The notes below the pieces were generated by a model. That model worked only from the letters and a program-made list of their open reading frames with translations, did no database searches and was not told the origin of the DNA. A stretch of DNA of 64,000 nucleotides, taken from positions 1 through 64,000 of the forward strand of contig JH720299.1 of NCBI GenBank assembly GCA_000231825.2, read 5' to 3'. The translations under genes were made by a program, and so were the position numbers. This DNA is from Tetrahymena elliotti 4EA (Eukaryota > Ciliophora > Oligohymenophorea > Hymenostomatida > Tetrahymenidae). Of the stretch, positions 53,001-64,000 are shown in pieces. The stretch's first letter is position 1. The number at the start of each line of letters is the position of its first letter.

Positions 53001-54741
53001 ATTTAATTGTTTAAATGATTTTTCTAAAAAACCTTTTTTTGGAGATGAATAATAATAAATCTATTCCAAAGAAAAAAATTCTAGTCTAACAAGTGTTAGC
53101 TAAAAACCATATGTAAAAAGCAAACAAATTATTTCTCCAAAGAACCAAAATGAAGAAAATTAGAGTTAAGAAACATTAACAGTAAATATGAACTAAATTT
53201 CTTCATAATCATTCAATAGTTATACTTAGGATAGAAAAAGCTAAAATTTGATTAACGAAGAGATTAAATCTAAAAAAATACTGAGTAGCTAAAAGAAACC
53301 AAACTCAGAGGATCATCAAATTAACCAATCAAATTAAGGATCTTATGATTTTAATGAAAAAAATTATAAATCTAAATAAGAAGTAGGAACAAGCTAAATC
53401 TGTACAAATAAAAGTTAGATGGATAATAGCTTTATAAGGAAAAAATTTTATAGTTTATTTGATTTAGACAGACATATTAATTCGTTTAATTAAAGTTTAG
53501 AAGAATAAGAGTACCTTGTAGGTGAGAACTAATAAAAAAAGTAAAATATTTCAAATGAACAAAATTAAAAAATAAATAGCTAATTAAATGGAAGCAAATT
53601 GCAGATGTAAAGATCTTAATCTTTTGATGAGGATTCTAGTAAAAGACTAAAATAAATTCTCAAAGAATAAGCTTTACTAAATTCTAAAAGAAAAAGTTAA
53701 AATGAATTTAAAAGTAATCTATCATAATTACAACAAATAGCTAACTCAAAACAACTACAGGAAGAAAAAATATAAACAAATAACAGTTCAAATTCGAATT
53801 TTGATTTGTCTAAATAAAATATAAATTTAACATCTTAAAGCACAATAAAATCTATTTCAAGCTCTTAAAATCATAGTAAATATGAATAATCCACTAATCC
53901 TATTTCAAAATAATAATAATTAAAAAGAAGATAAAGCTAATAAATAAACCTGATTAGGCAAATGCAATAATAAAATAGAAGAATTTCTTAAATAGTTTTA
54001 TAAGAAAATTAACAGAATTTTGGCCAAAATATACCTCTAAAAAACTACTAAAATCAATAGTATTAAATTTAATAAAGTCTTACATTAAATATGAGTAATA
54101 GAAGGTAATCAATAAATCAAAATTAAATCTAAAATATTTTAAATTACAACAATTAAAACCAAAACTCATTTTCTCAGATATCACCGTAATTAATTAACTC
54201 TCCATTAATTGCAAAAAGACGCTCTAATGGCTTTGTAAAAAATTTCTATAAGCCCTAGCAATAAGAAACATATTTAAGTAAAAATTCAAATTTAATAGCT
54301 ATTGAAAGCATAGAAAATAGCAAGCTTTTACCGGAAAAGTTAAGAAATAACTCTTCTTTAATATTTGAAAATAATGGAAAAGAACATTTAAGGAAGCAAT
54401 TCTAATCGTTAGGAAAATTTGAAATGCATTCATAGTCAAATTAAAATAATAACATAACATCGCTTCAAAGCAATTTACAACTGTAAAATAATGCTTTCTC
54501 TTCTTAATAATAGCCTGAACTATAAATGTAATTAGCAGACTCTAATTATTTGATGCTCTAAATATTTGATAAAGCTATTAATTATAAATATTATTACCCA
54601 AAATGGAATATTAATATTGTTGTTAAAAAATTAAAACACAATAAGCCAAGATTAAAAAAATAAAAATCTCTTAGGAAATAAAATTCAAGAATCATAAATT
54701 AAAATAAAAAAAGCATAAAATAGCCAAACTAAAATTTATGA
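50084..54741 (+). CDS. CNBD potassium channel A of a tandem array, with zinc knuckle
   Basis: Three exons (50084-50170, 50232-51767, 51952-54741) give 1470 residues. A polar N-terminus (about 200 residues) leads to S1 (ILSVMFLFSLITFFQM), S2 (VVFVLFVLDILFTFNTGVVE), S3 and an S4 region (LMKLFVLSDIFDRLTFYL) with almost no regular positive charges. S5 is LVFIIACVCHVFCLFWHG. The pore filter TMITVGYGDITP at residue 459 predicts K+ selectivity. The C-linker is RVQISNYLQYLYKESNEVG and the CNBD includes FGDMQFIQGSARILTAQA. A CCHC knuckle (CYTCNKTDHISIKC) lies at residues 715-728. A Q/N/S-rich disordered tail of about 650 residues precedes a conserved block (INYKYYYPKWNINIVV, about 1407-1451). A cytoplasmic nucleotide ligand is expected from the family, not proven. 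Paralogues follow at 55273 and 60645. Confidence 0.93.
52471..52512 (+). other. CCHC zinc-knuckle coding segment, channel A
   Basis: Fourteen codons with Cys-X2-Cys-X4-His-X4-Cys spacing (CYTCNKTDHISIKC), directly after the CNBD. The same motif is at 57595-57636 and 62960-63001 (plus strand) and at 2123-2164 (minus strand). Confidence 0.9.
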
Positions 54742-55272
54742 ATAAATTAATTTCCAAATCCATATTCTTTAAATAATTATTTTTATAAAGTGTTTTTGTG
54801 TAAATAAATTTTTAATTTAGAATATTTACTTTTTATCAAATTTTATTTTAAAATATTTCTTAATATCAAATTCCTTAAGTTAATTTTTGATTTAAACAGT
54901 ATTATTAAAAATTTACCCTCCTTCTTTATCAACAATTTTATTTATTTAGAATAAATGATATTTTTAATATTTAAGTGGGTGATCAAAATGTAGGTATAAA
55001 TAAATTTTAAAAAACTATTAAAATGGAGCAATTAATTTTTAAAATATGTAATATTTATTAATTTTTTTAATATTAATTTAGAATTAACTATTTAATAAGA
55101 ATAAAATAATCAATGCAGTTTAAGGATATATTTAGAAATACAGTTTTTTTGATTAACTTTTTGAAAATAACTTTGCACAAATATTATTTAGAAATCAAAT
55201 AATAATTGAAATTAAAGTTCTACTCATTATAATTAATTAATAAACCAAAAAATAAGAAGCTATTTGAATAAA
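54742..55272. other. AT-rich spacer between channels A and B
   Basis: Non-coding. It carries the AAATTAAAGTTCTACT element (55209-55224) 48 bp before the channel B start. No other feature seen. Confidence 0.6.
55209..55224 (+). promoter_or_regulatory. Shared AAATTAAAGTTCTACT element, channel B
   Basis: Identical over 16 bp to 60578-60593 upstream of channel C, at almost the same distance from the ATG. Channel A has only the GTTCTACT core. Confidence 0.35.
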
Positions 55273-58200
55273 ATGATTAAAAATAAATTAATAGATGAAG
55301 GAGATACTACATTTATACATATGAATAAAGTTTAGTTTGATTAAAAGGTATTTAGAGTTCTATTAATTTAAAATACTGTTATATTTATTAGTTTTATCAT
55401 TTTACAAAAGGCTCATCAGGATTTACATTATCTGAATATGAAATAAAGTGATACAGTCATCATTCAAACAAATGAAGAAATCAAAACTGATATTTTAAAT
55501 TGTTCGTTATCTTAATCTAATAGATTTAAATTTTAAAATTCTGATATAGAAATAAATGATTAGAATTCCTAGATTTAGTAAAGAATTCTTTTTTCAAGAT
55601 AGACTCAATAATATGACTAGAGCTAGTAGTCAAATAAGGAAGATGACTCAAAGATGCTTAATATAATTTAGAATCCTTTTGATGAAAAATCTAATTTCTA
55701 TACTTTTTAGAATGGTTTAAATTTAGTAGATTCTGAGATGAATAAAACTAAATTAGAAATGTATTAGAGCATCAATAATTCTATGCAAAATAAAAGCGCT
55801 AAAAATCCTAAAAGACTCATAAGAGCTATTAATTTGTTAGTAAATGTTAAAAGTTTTTATCGCTTGCTTACAAAAAACTCAAGAATTTTAGGAAAATTAA
55901 CAAAAGAATAGCATTATTTAATAAATGATTTTTCATCTACTTTTTAAAACAAACGTTAACAAACTTTAAAATTTCTTTATCAATTTCCGAAAATTAAAAA
56001 ATTCATAGAAGAAATGAGTGCATGCTTAAATTCTATTTTTGAATTTATTCCAATATTTCAACCTTATAGTATTTATAAATTTATTTGGGATATCCTACAG
56101 GCATTACTTATTCTAAGTGTCATGTTTCTTTTCAGTTTGATTACCTTCTTTTAGATGAGTCCTTAGAATTATATTGAATTTTTCTAAATTACATTTGTCT
56201 TATTTGTTTTAGATATACTTTTCACTTTTAATACAGGAGTTGTTGAAAAAGGAAATGTTATTTTTGATAGGAAAAAGGCTGCTCTAGTTTATTTAAAGAA
56301 GAATTTCATTATGGATTAAATAGCCTTGCTACCTTTGTTTATGTTTTTTTTAAATATAGAGCTTTAAGGTTTGTATTCTTGGATAATCTACTTTTAAATC
56401 CTAATGAAACTCTTTGTTCTTGTAGATATATTTGACAGACTAACGTTTTATTTGAATTATCAAAAGAACATGAAAAATATTGTTGATTTAGTCAAGCTTG
56501 TTTTTATTATTGTTTGTGTTTGTCATGTTTTTTGTCTTTTTTGGCATGGATTAGCAATATATGAAATTAAAATAGGTTTTGAAAAAACATGGCTCTAAGT
56601 AAGAGAAATATAAGATGCGGATGTATTTACAAGGTACGTATAATCATTTTATTTTCTTGCAGTAACTATGATAACAGTAGGATATGGAGATATAACACCT
56701 CAAACAACATATGAAATATTATTTACAACCTTGACTATGTTTGTTTCTGGTTTCTTTTATGCATTCAGTTTAAATAGAATTGGAAGTATTATTGAAAATA
56801 TCGAGTTGAAAGACAAATCTTATAAAGAAAGTATGTAAGTTATTCACAGGTTGATGAGAGAAGAAAATGTATCTTAAACTCTAAGAGTCTAAATATCTAA
56901 TTATTTACAATACCTTTATAAGGTAAATTTTTTTCATTTATTTTTATTTTTATTCTCAACTGAATGGATTATTCTTATCAAATTAAAACCAAAATAATTC
57001 TAATCCATCTTACTCAAAAGTGAAAAATTTAACAATTTCAAATAGCTAAAAATTAATGAATTTTAAATTTTAAAGGAATCAAATGAAGTTGGGAAAAAAT
57101 TAGAGAAAGAAATAATAGATAAATTATCAAAATAACTAAAATATGGGTTAATTTAAGAAGTTCAAGGAAAATACTTGAAAGAAATAGAGTTCATTGATAA
57201 GTTAGAAACAAAATCAAAGATTGTTGAGATTATGGAAGAATGTTTATTTTCGCCAGGAGAATATATATTTCAATAAGGTGACTTAGATGATAGTGCTCTA
57301 TATTATATAGTCAAGGGAAGCGTTAAAATAATCTATGAGTACTAAGACAGAAATCAAACTTAGAGCTTATTAATAACATAGTTAAATAAATCTCAGTATT
57401 TTGGAGATATGCAATTTATTTAAGGGAGTGCAAGGATTTTAACAGCTCAAGCTAGTGATTTCTGTAGGACTTATAAAATACCAAGAGATCAATTTTTTTA
57501 ATGTATCAAACAATCAGAATATGATTTTGAAATTTTCTAGATGTTAAAAGAAGCCTATATCTATAAAGAAAACCAAAAACTATTCCAGATGAAATGCTAT
57601 ACATGTAAAAAGACAGATCACATTTCGATTAAATGTCCAAAAACACATTTAACACTTTCTAAATAAACTCTTATCTAAAAAGAAAGTAAAACAATCCCTC
57701 ACTTAGAAAGAAAATTTGTTGAGAGAAGATCTTAAAAAATAAACTGCCTTTCATTAAATTTTGAAATTATTGATGCTTTGTTCTAATTTATAGATAAAGA
57801 TGAGAATATTTAAAATTTATAATAATTAGAGGAATAAATGAACTTAAGTTATGACGAAGCATATATTGAATAACAATTGGTTGAACTACAATAATTAGAT
57901 TAAGCCGAAATTTTGGAACAAAAAAAAAATTTTGAAAATACCAATTAAAAAATCATTGAAGCTGAATAAGAAGAAGAGTAAGAAAACTATGATATTAATA
58001 TTTAAAAAAATGAATTTGGTTCAAAGAAAAATTTAAAGCAAAATTCAATTTCAATAAATAATTCAAAAAATGAAGATGATGAAACAAGATCTTTAGATGA
58101 TTCAAACTCAGTTTAATCAAATTACAGTTTAAAAGGAATATTAAACTAATTTTAGAGAAATAAGCAAAAATAATTAACAGTTGAAAAAGATGAAACTGGA

Positions 58201-59766
58201 TAATCTATTTTAGATTAATTAAACAACATTCTCAATCAGAATGAATAGTCAATCTATATTGAACCTAATGCTAGTGCATGCAATACCACATAAAAATAAT
58301 AAAATAACTTTCCATAGAATTTAAATGAAGATTGTAAATAAAAAGAATAATTTTGTAAAAATTAAAAATCTGTTAATTAAGCTGATAAAAATCTTCAAAA
58401 GATCTCATCAATTCAAGATAGCAAAGATAAAGTAAGTTCTTCTTAAAGTAGTTAAATAATGAATGCAATCAAAAAATCTTTGAGCAACAGAAAGTCATAA
58501 AGTCTAACAAATATAAAAGATGAGGATGACAATCAATAAGATTAATAGAATAAATAAAATGAAAGTAAAAATCTATTTTCTTCAAATAGATCATAGTCAT
58601 ATGACCAATCTTCTTTAAACTAAATAATCTAATCACCAAATTTGTTGACAGTACCTAAAGAAAATTAATAATAAAATATCCTCACAACAAAAGAGAAAAA
58701 GAGCTCTCCAGATGAAAATTTAGATTCTAATTTTAGCTCCATTTCAAAAATTGACTTTTCTAAATAAATTCTCAACTAATTTAATTCTTAAAGTACAGTC
58801 AAAACTCCAACAAATTATGAATAAACTTTAAATAAAGATCACTCAAATAGCCATTAACAGTAAAGTTAGCTAGATATTAAAAGAAGACAAAGCAAAAAAT
58901 TAACACTTCTTAGATAATAAATGCTTTAGAAGAGATCTTCATAAATAAATTATCCTTTAATTCAACAAGTTTATCTCAATTATAATTAAAATTCTGCAGA
59001 AAAAAATTAAAATAAATTTTCAAATTAAATAAAATAAAATTAAGAACAACATGTTTAAAATATTTTAAGATAAAGAAAATCTTTAGCTCAAAATTAAATT
59101 TAACATTAATTAAATAATTTAAACCAAAATATTTATTAATAAATAATACAATAAGTCAATAATTCACCATTAATAGGAAAGAGGCGCTCTTATAATTTAT
59201 GTAAAAATTTAACAACAATAAACCAATAATAAATGACCAGAAATAAAATATAAAATTCTTTGATATTTGATTTAGAAAGTAGCAGCAGACTCTTTCCAGA
59301 AATACATAAAAATAGATCTTCATTTTAAAATGATTTCAATCTTAAAGAAAACTGCAGAAAACTTTCCTAACAAATAAAATTGGATTTAAATAAATTTCTT
59401 TAAAATAACCCCGAAAATAATTTATAATCATAATTACAAATTCAATAAATGGAGTAAAATTATTTACTTATGCAAGAGAATGAATATATTGATTTGAGCT
59501 ACTTAATGCTCTAGATTTTTGATAGAGCAAATATTTTTAGATTCTACCATCCTAACTTCAACATTAATGTTGTTATTTAAAATCTTAAATAAAAAGAGAC
59601 CAAATTAAAGTTCAAAAAATCTTTCAGGTCATAAGCTTCTCGCCATATTTAATAGACAAAAAGGATAAGAAATTTATCAATTGTAAATAAAACAAACGAA
59701 AGATGCATTAAATCTAACATAAGTAAAATTAGTAAGGAATCTGAAATTTTTAAATTATAAGTTTGA
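55273..59766 (+). CDS. CNBD potassium channel B of a tandem array, with zinc knuckle
   Basis: Exons 55273-55347, 55411-56922 and 57076-59766 give 1425 residues, with intron positions matching channel A. The membrane core is nearly identical to A (TMITVGYGDITPQTTYEILF in the pore). The N-terminus has its own sequence (MIKNKLIDEGDTTFIHMNKV). The CNBD contains FGDMQFIQGSARILTAQASD. The CCHC knuckle CYTCKKTDHISIKC is at residues 703-716. The long polar tail is Q/N/S-rich and much more diverged than the core. A conserved end block (FRFYHPNFNINVVI) lies at about 1337-1381. Strong core identity with freely diverging tails fits gene duplication under selection on the channel part. Product and topology are as for channel A. 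Confidence 0.93.
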
Positions 59767-60644
59767 TTACTTTATAAAATTAAAAAAGAAAGTTTTGTAT
59801 TCTTTCTAAAAAAAATGTATTTATAAAAAGAATCAACCACAAAATTTACATAAATAAAAATCTTCAAAAATTTAATTTATTTTAACATAAATAAAATTAT
59901 TTTTTTTAAATTTCGTCATTACTCATTTTTCATCTTCTTCACTCTTCATGAATAAATAAGGTATATGAATAGAGATTATACTAAAATGAATGAAAAATCT
60001 AGTGTAAAATGTGTGTTTTGATAAAAAATAAAAACTCATTCAAAATAATATTTCAGTTCCAATTTTTCTATTTTTAACTCAAATTATTAATTTAGATATT
60101 ACTTTTGTCAAGACTCAAATCGAAAGGAGCAAAAAATTGTCTTAATGATTTTATACTTATTAATGATCAAATAATATTAATTATAACCTAAAATTTCTTA
60201 TTAATAACACCTAAAGTACCTTAATAAAAAATTTTTATGAATAATAAATAAAAAATAAAAAGGAGTAAAATAATTAATTTAATGACAATATTTTGTAATT
60301 TTTATGATAAAAAAAATAAGAAGTCAATTTGTTTACTTATTTTGCAATAACGATTAAAGCTATAAAATAAAAAATTATCAAAAGGCATACTTTAATTTTC
60401 ATATTTAGAAAGATGATCATAATGCAGATTAAACAAACAAAACCTCATTTTATTAGTTTGAACATTTAAATATAATAATTTTTTTAATAGAAACAAAATC
60501 AAAATTATCAATCTAGCATACAAACTAATAAGATTAATAACATAATCACGATAATTAATTTTTTGTAAAAAGTAGTCAAATTAAAGTTCTACTTAATTTT
60601 CAATTAATTAATATACCAACATAGAAAAGTTGATTTTTAAAAAA
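59767..60644. other. AT-rich spacer between channels B and C
   Basis: Non-coding, no gene recognised. The segment around 60340-60370 (CGATTAAAGCTATAAAATAA) resembles part of channel A's second intron near 51860-51885. The spacer ends with the shared AAATTAAAGTTCTACT element. Confidence 0.55.
60578..60593 (+). promoter_or_regulatory. Shared AAATTAAAGTTCTACT element, channel C
   Basis: Sixteen bases identical to the element before channel B, 51 bp before the ATG of channel C. Confidence 0.35.
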
Positions 60645-63600
60645 ATGATAGAGAATGTATCAATAGAAGAAGATAACAGTTTAAGTAGTTATATGAAGAA
60701 AGTGTAGTTTGATAATAAGGTATTTTATTTTGTCTCAATTAAAAATAAAGTTGTTTATTTATTATTTCATATTTTGTTTAAGGACCATTAAGATATATAT
60801 AACATAAATATGAAATAAAATGATACTGTAATTGATGAAACGATTGAAGATTTAAAGACAGAATTTCAAAACAATTTAATTGCTGATTCAAATCAGCAAC
60901 AGATTTTAAATACTGATGTTGAAATGAATTATTAAAATTTGTAAAATTAGCAATTTAGTATCTTTTCAAGATAAATTGAAGGAGGAGACTAAAGTTAAAA
61001 TGATGAAGATGGATCAAAGATGAATATAAATTAAAACCCTGCGAATAATGGATTTATTTATGATAATTTGTAGAATGATTTTATAGTAATAGACTCTTAA
61101 TAAAATAAATTAGAAATAATGTCTGCAATTGATGGAGTTGGACATAAAATTTAAAAATATCCTAAAAGACTAATAAGAGCAATTAATTTGCTAGTAAATG
61201 TAAAAAGCTTTTATCGCTTGCTTACAAAAAACTCAAGAATTTTAGGAAAACTAACTAAAGATTAACATGATTTAATTAATGATTTCTCCTCTGTTTTCTA
61301 AAATTAAGAATAAAAAACCTTTTTATTTCTTTATTAATTACCAAAAATTAAAAAGACAATATAAAAAATCAGCCAGTGTTTAAATTCTATTCTTGAATTT
61401 ATACCTATATTTTAACCTTATAGCATATATAAATTTATTTGGGATATTCTACAAGCAATACTCATCCTCAGCGTTATGTTTCTTTTCAGCTTGATAACAT
61501 TCTTTTAGTTGGATCCTAAGTTCTGCAAATAATTTTTTTAAATTGTCTTTGTATTATTTGTTTTGGATATGCTTTTCACTTTCAATACAGGAATAGTCGA
61601 AAAAGGAAATGTCATTTTTGATAGAAAAAAAGCTGTTATTGTTTATTTAAAAAAGAATTTTATTATGGACTAAATAGCTTTATTGCCATTGTTTATGTTT
61701 TTTTTAAACATAGAACTTGAGGGTTTGTATTCTTAGATAATTTACTTTTAAATCCTAATGAAACTTTTTGTACTTATGGATATATTTGATAGGCTCACTT
61801 TTTATTTGAATTATCAAAAAAACATGAAAAACATTGTTGATTTAGTCAAGCTAGTTTTTATCATCTCTTGCGTTTGCCATGTCTTTTGCCTCTTTTGGCA
61901 TGGGCTAGCTATCTATGAGATAAAATAAGGAAGTGATAAGACTTGGCTATAAGTAAGAGACATATAAGAAGCAAATGTATTCACAAGATATGTACAGTCA
62001 TTTTATTATCTTGCAGTAACAATGATAACAGTAGGGTATGGTGATATAACGCCTCAGACAACATATGAAATATTATTTACAACATTAACAATGTTTGTCA
62101 CTGGCTTGTTTTATGCTTTTAGTTTAAATAGAATAGGTAGTATAATAGATAACATAGAATTAAAAGATAAAGCATATAAAGAAAATATGTAAGTTATTCA
62201 CAGGTTGATGAGAGAAGAAAATGTATCTTAAACTCTGAGAGTCCAAATTTCTAACTATTTACAATACCTTTATAAGGTAAAACAAACCACTTTTTTATGG
62301 GTGCTTTTTTTTCTTTTTTATTTCTTAACAGTTAAAAAAATAACATAAATTTTAAGAAATATTAATTTGATAAGATAAAATAAGAACAAATTTGAAAATT
62401 AAAAATTTTACAAAATTAATGAATTTAAATTTAACAAAAGGAATCAAATGAAGTTGGTAAATAACAAGAGAAAGAAATAATAGATAAATTATCAAAATAA
62501 CTAAAATATGGGTTAATTTAAGAAGTTCAAGGAAAATATTTGAAAGAAATAGAGTTCATTGATAAGCTAGAAACAAAATCAAAGATTGTTGAAATTATGG
62601 AAGAATGCTTGTTTTCACCAGGAGAATATATCTTTTAATAAGGAGATTAGGATGATAGTGCTTTATATTATATAGTCAAGGGGAGCGTTAAAATAATATA
62701 TGAGTACTAAGACAGAAACCAAACTTAGGGTTTGCTAATTACATAACTAAATAAGTATTAATATTTTGGAGATATGTAATTTATTTAAGGTAATGCAAGA
62801 ATTTTAACAGCTCAAGCTAGTGATTTTTGTAGGACTTATAAAATACCAAGAGAATAATTTTTTAAGTGCATTAAACAATCAGAATATGACCTAGAAAATT
62901 TCTAGATGTTAAAAGAGGCTTACATTTTTAAAGATAACTAAAAACTCTTCAAAATGAAATGCTACACATGTAATAAGACTGATCATATCTCAATAAGATG
63001 TCCAAAAACTCATTTAACTCTTTCCAAATAAACTCTGATCCAAAAAGAAAACAAAATAACCCCTCATTTAGAAAGAAAATATGTTTAAAGACGATATTAA
63101 AAAATAAATTCTCTAACATAAAATAATATAATAATAAATACAATGTTCTAATTTTTAGATAAAGATGATAATTACTAAGATCTATAATAATTGGAAGAGC
63201 AGTTGAACTTAAGCAATGATGAAGCTTATATTGAATAGTAATTAATAGATTTGCAGTATTTAGATGAATAATTATTAGAAGATCATAAGTATTTTGAATA
63301 AGGCGATGAAGAAAATATTGAATAAGATAAAGAGTAAGAAAATTATGATAGGCATTTTTAGAAGAATGATATCCATACAAGTAAGAGTTTAAAATAAACT
63401 TATTTTTCTATTTGTTCTACTAACCAATAAAGAGATCAAAAAGATGAAACAGAATCTTTTGATAATTCTGATTCTGAATAGTCAGATTAAACCAATTTAT
63501 AAAAATAACTAACAAATCATAAAACAGAATCTAGATGCTCTATATTTGATTAGTTAGTTAATATACTCCATTAAAAAGATTAAGCAATTAATAATGAGCA

Positions 63601-64000
63601 AAACTCTAGCATGGGTAATATCACTTCGAAATCTTAAAAATCCTAATAAAAACAAAAATAACTAATTTCTTCTCCGAAAAATGTTGATAAAAATTGTGAG
63701 TACTCCGATAAAAATTTTCATTAAAAAAAAGAAAATAAAAACAAAGTATCAGATAAATAGAGAAAATAAAATTTGGATATTTTCAAAAAAGGTTTTTTGA
63801 AGAAAAAATCATAAAGTCTGACATTTTTACAAAATGTCAAATAAAATGAAAGTAAAAATACATAATCTTCAAATAAACATACAAAAAGTATAAGTAGGTC
63901 TTTATCATTTGATAATTCTTCTTTTAATGAAGCAAACAAATAACTAAATTAATAAACAGTACCCAAATAATACTAATAAAAGAATTTAGCTTCAGCAAAG
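60645..64000 (+). CDS. CNBD potassium channel C of a tandem array (3' end outside window)
   Basis: Exons 60645-60719, 60783-62276 and 62441 onward, open to the window edge (at least 1043 residues). The start MIENVSIEEDNSLSSYMKKV aligns with channel B's 25-codon first exon. The core is that of A and B: TMITVGYGDITP filter, S5 VFIISCVCHVFCLFWHG, and C-linker and CNBD with FGDMQFIQGNARILTAQASD. The CCHC knuckle CYTCNKTDHISIRC is at residues 697-710. The TM1 region differs slightly (FFQLDPKFCKQFF). The Q/N/S-rich tail is cut by the end of the window, so the conserved end block cannot be checked. B and C are closer to each other than to A in the N-terminus and upstream DNA. Confidence 0.92.

Noticed and set aside
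1..64000. Chromosome breakage sequence, telomere repeats or internal eliminated segments
   Set aside because: No TAAACCAACCTCTTT-type site and no G4T2/C4A2 runs were seen. Coding exons show no interruptions other than GT..AG introns.

Overview
This window is nuclear DNA of a ciliate, most like Tetrahymena or a close relative. The evidence is direct. Every recognisable protein reads through with TAA and TAG as glutamine and only TGA as stop. The DNA is very AT-rich, and introns are AT-rich with GT..AG ends, mostly 50-110 nt with a few of 300-600 nt. All coordinates below assume this code, so most reading frames look broken under the standard code. No telomere repeats, virus, CRISPR or transposon were seen.

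Layout. 850-5248 (-): a six-transmembrane potassium channel with a cyclic-nucleotide-binding domain (CNBD) and a CCHC zinc knuckle. 7891-12712 (+): translation factor eIF5B with a long charged repeat tail. 12976-13049 (+): tRNA-Asn. 13517-20716 holds three minus-strand genes: a PPIL2-type U-box/cyclophilin, the OST48 subunit of oligosaccharyltransferase, and a 99-residue small-Tim-like twin CX3C protein. 21332-42k holds plus-strand genes: a many-exon coiled-coil protein, a large helical protein that may be a SAPS-type phosphatase subunit, an intronless divergent kinase, the peroxisomal import receptor PEX5, and a disordered protein with repeated FxxQLNR motifs. 42131-48004 (+) is one uninterrupted 1957-codon gene for a Q/N-rich protein. 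48459-49064 (-) is a small unknown gene, followed by tRNA-Glu (-). 50084-64000 is a tandem array of three closely related potassium channels (the third cut by the window end) with the same architecture as the channel at the left end.

The housekeeping genes (translation, N-glycosylation, mitochondrial and peroxisomal import, a spliceosome-type cyclophilin) show no functional clustering, as is normal for a eukaryote. The distinctive content is the channel family. All four copies join channel, CNBD and an exact CX2CX4HX4C knuckle. The three that reach their ends also carry a long Q/N/S-rich tail and a conserved C-terminal block. The three right-hand genes look like recent tandem duplicates that kept exon structure and part of their upstream DNA. 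Exon phases were checked by hand for the left channel, channels A-C, eIF5B, PPIL2, the Tim-like gene and the small minus gene; their coding lengths sum to whole codons. Exons of the coiled-coil gene, the SAPS-like gene and the 39.5-41.8 kb gene are only partly resolved.
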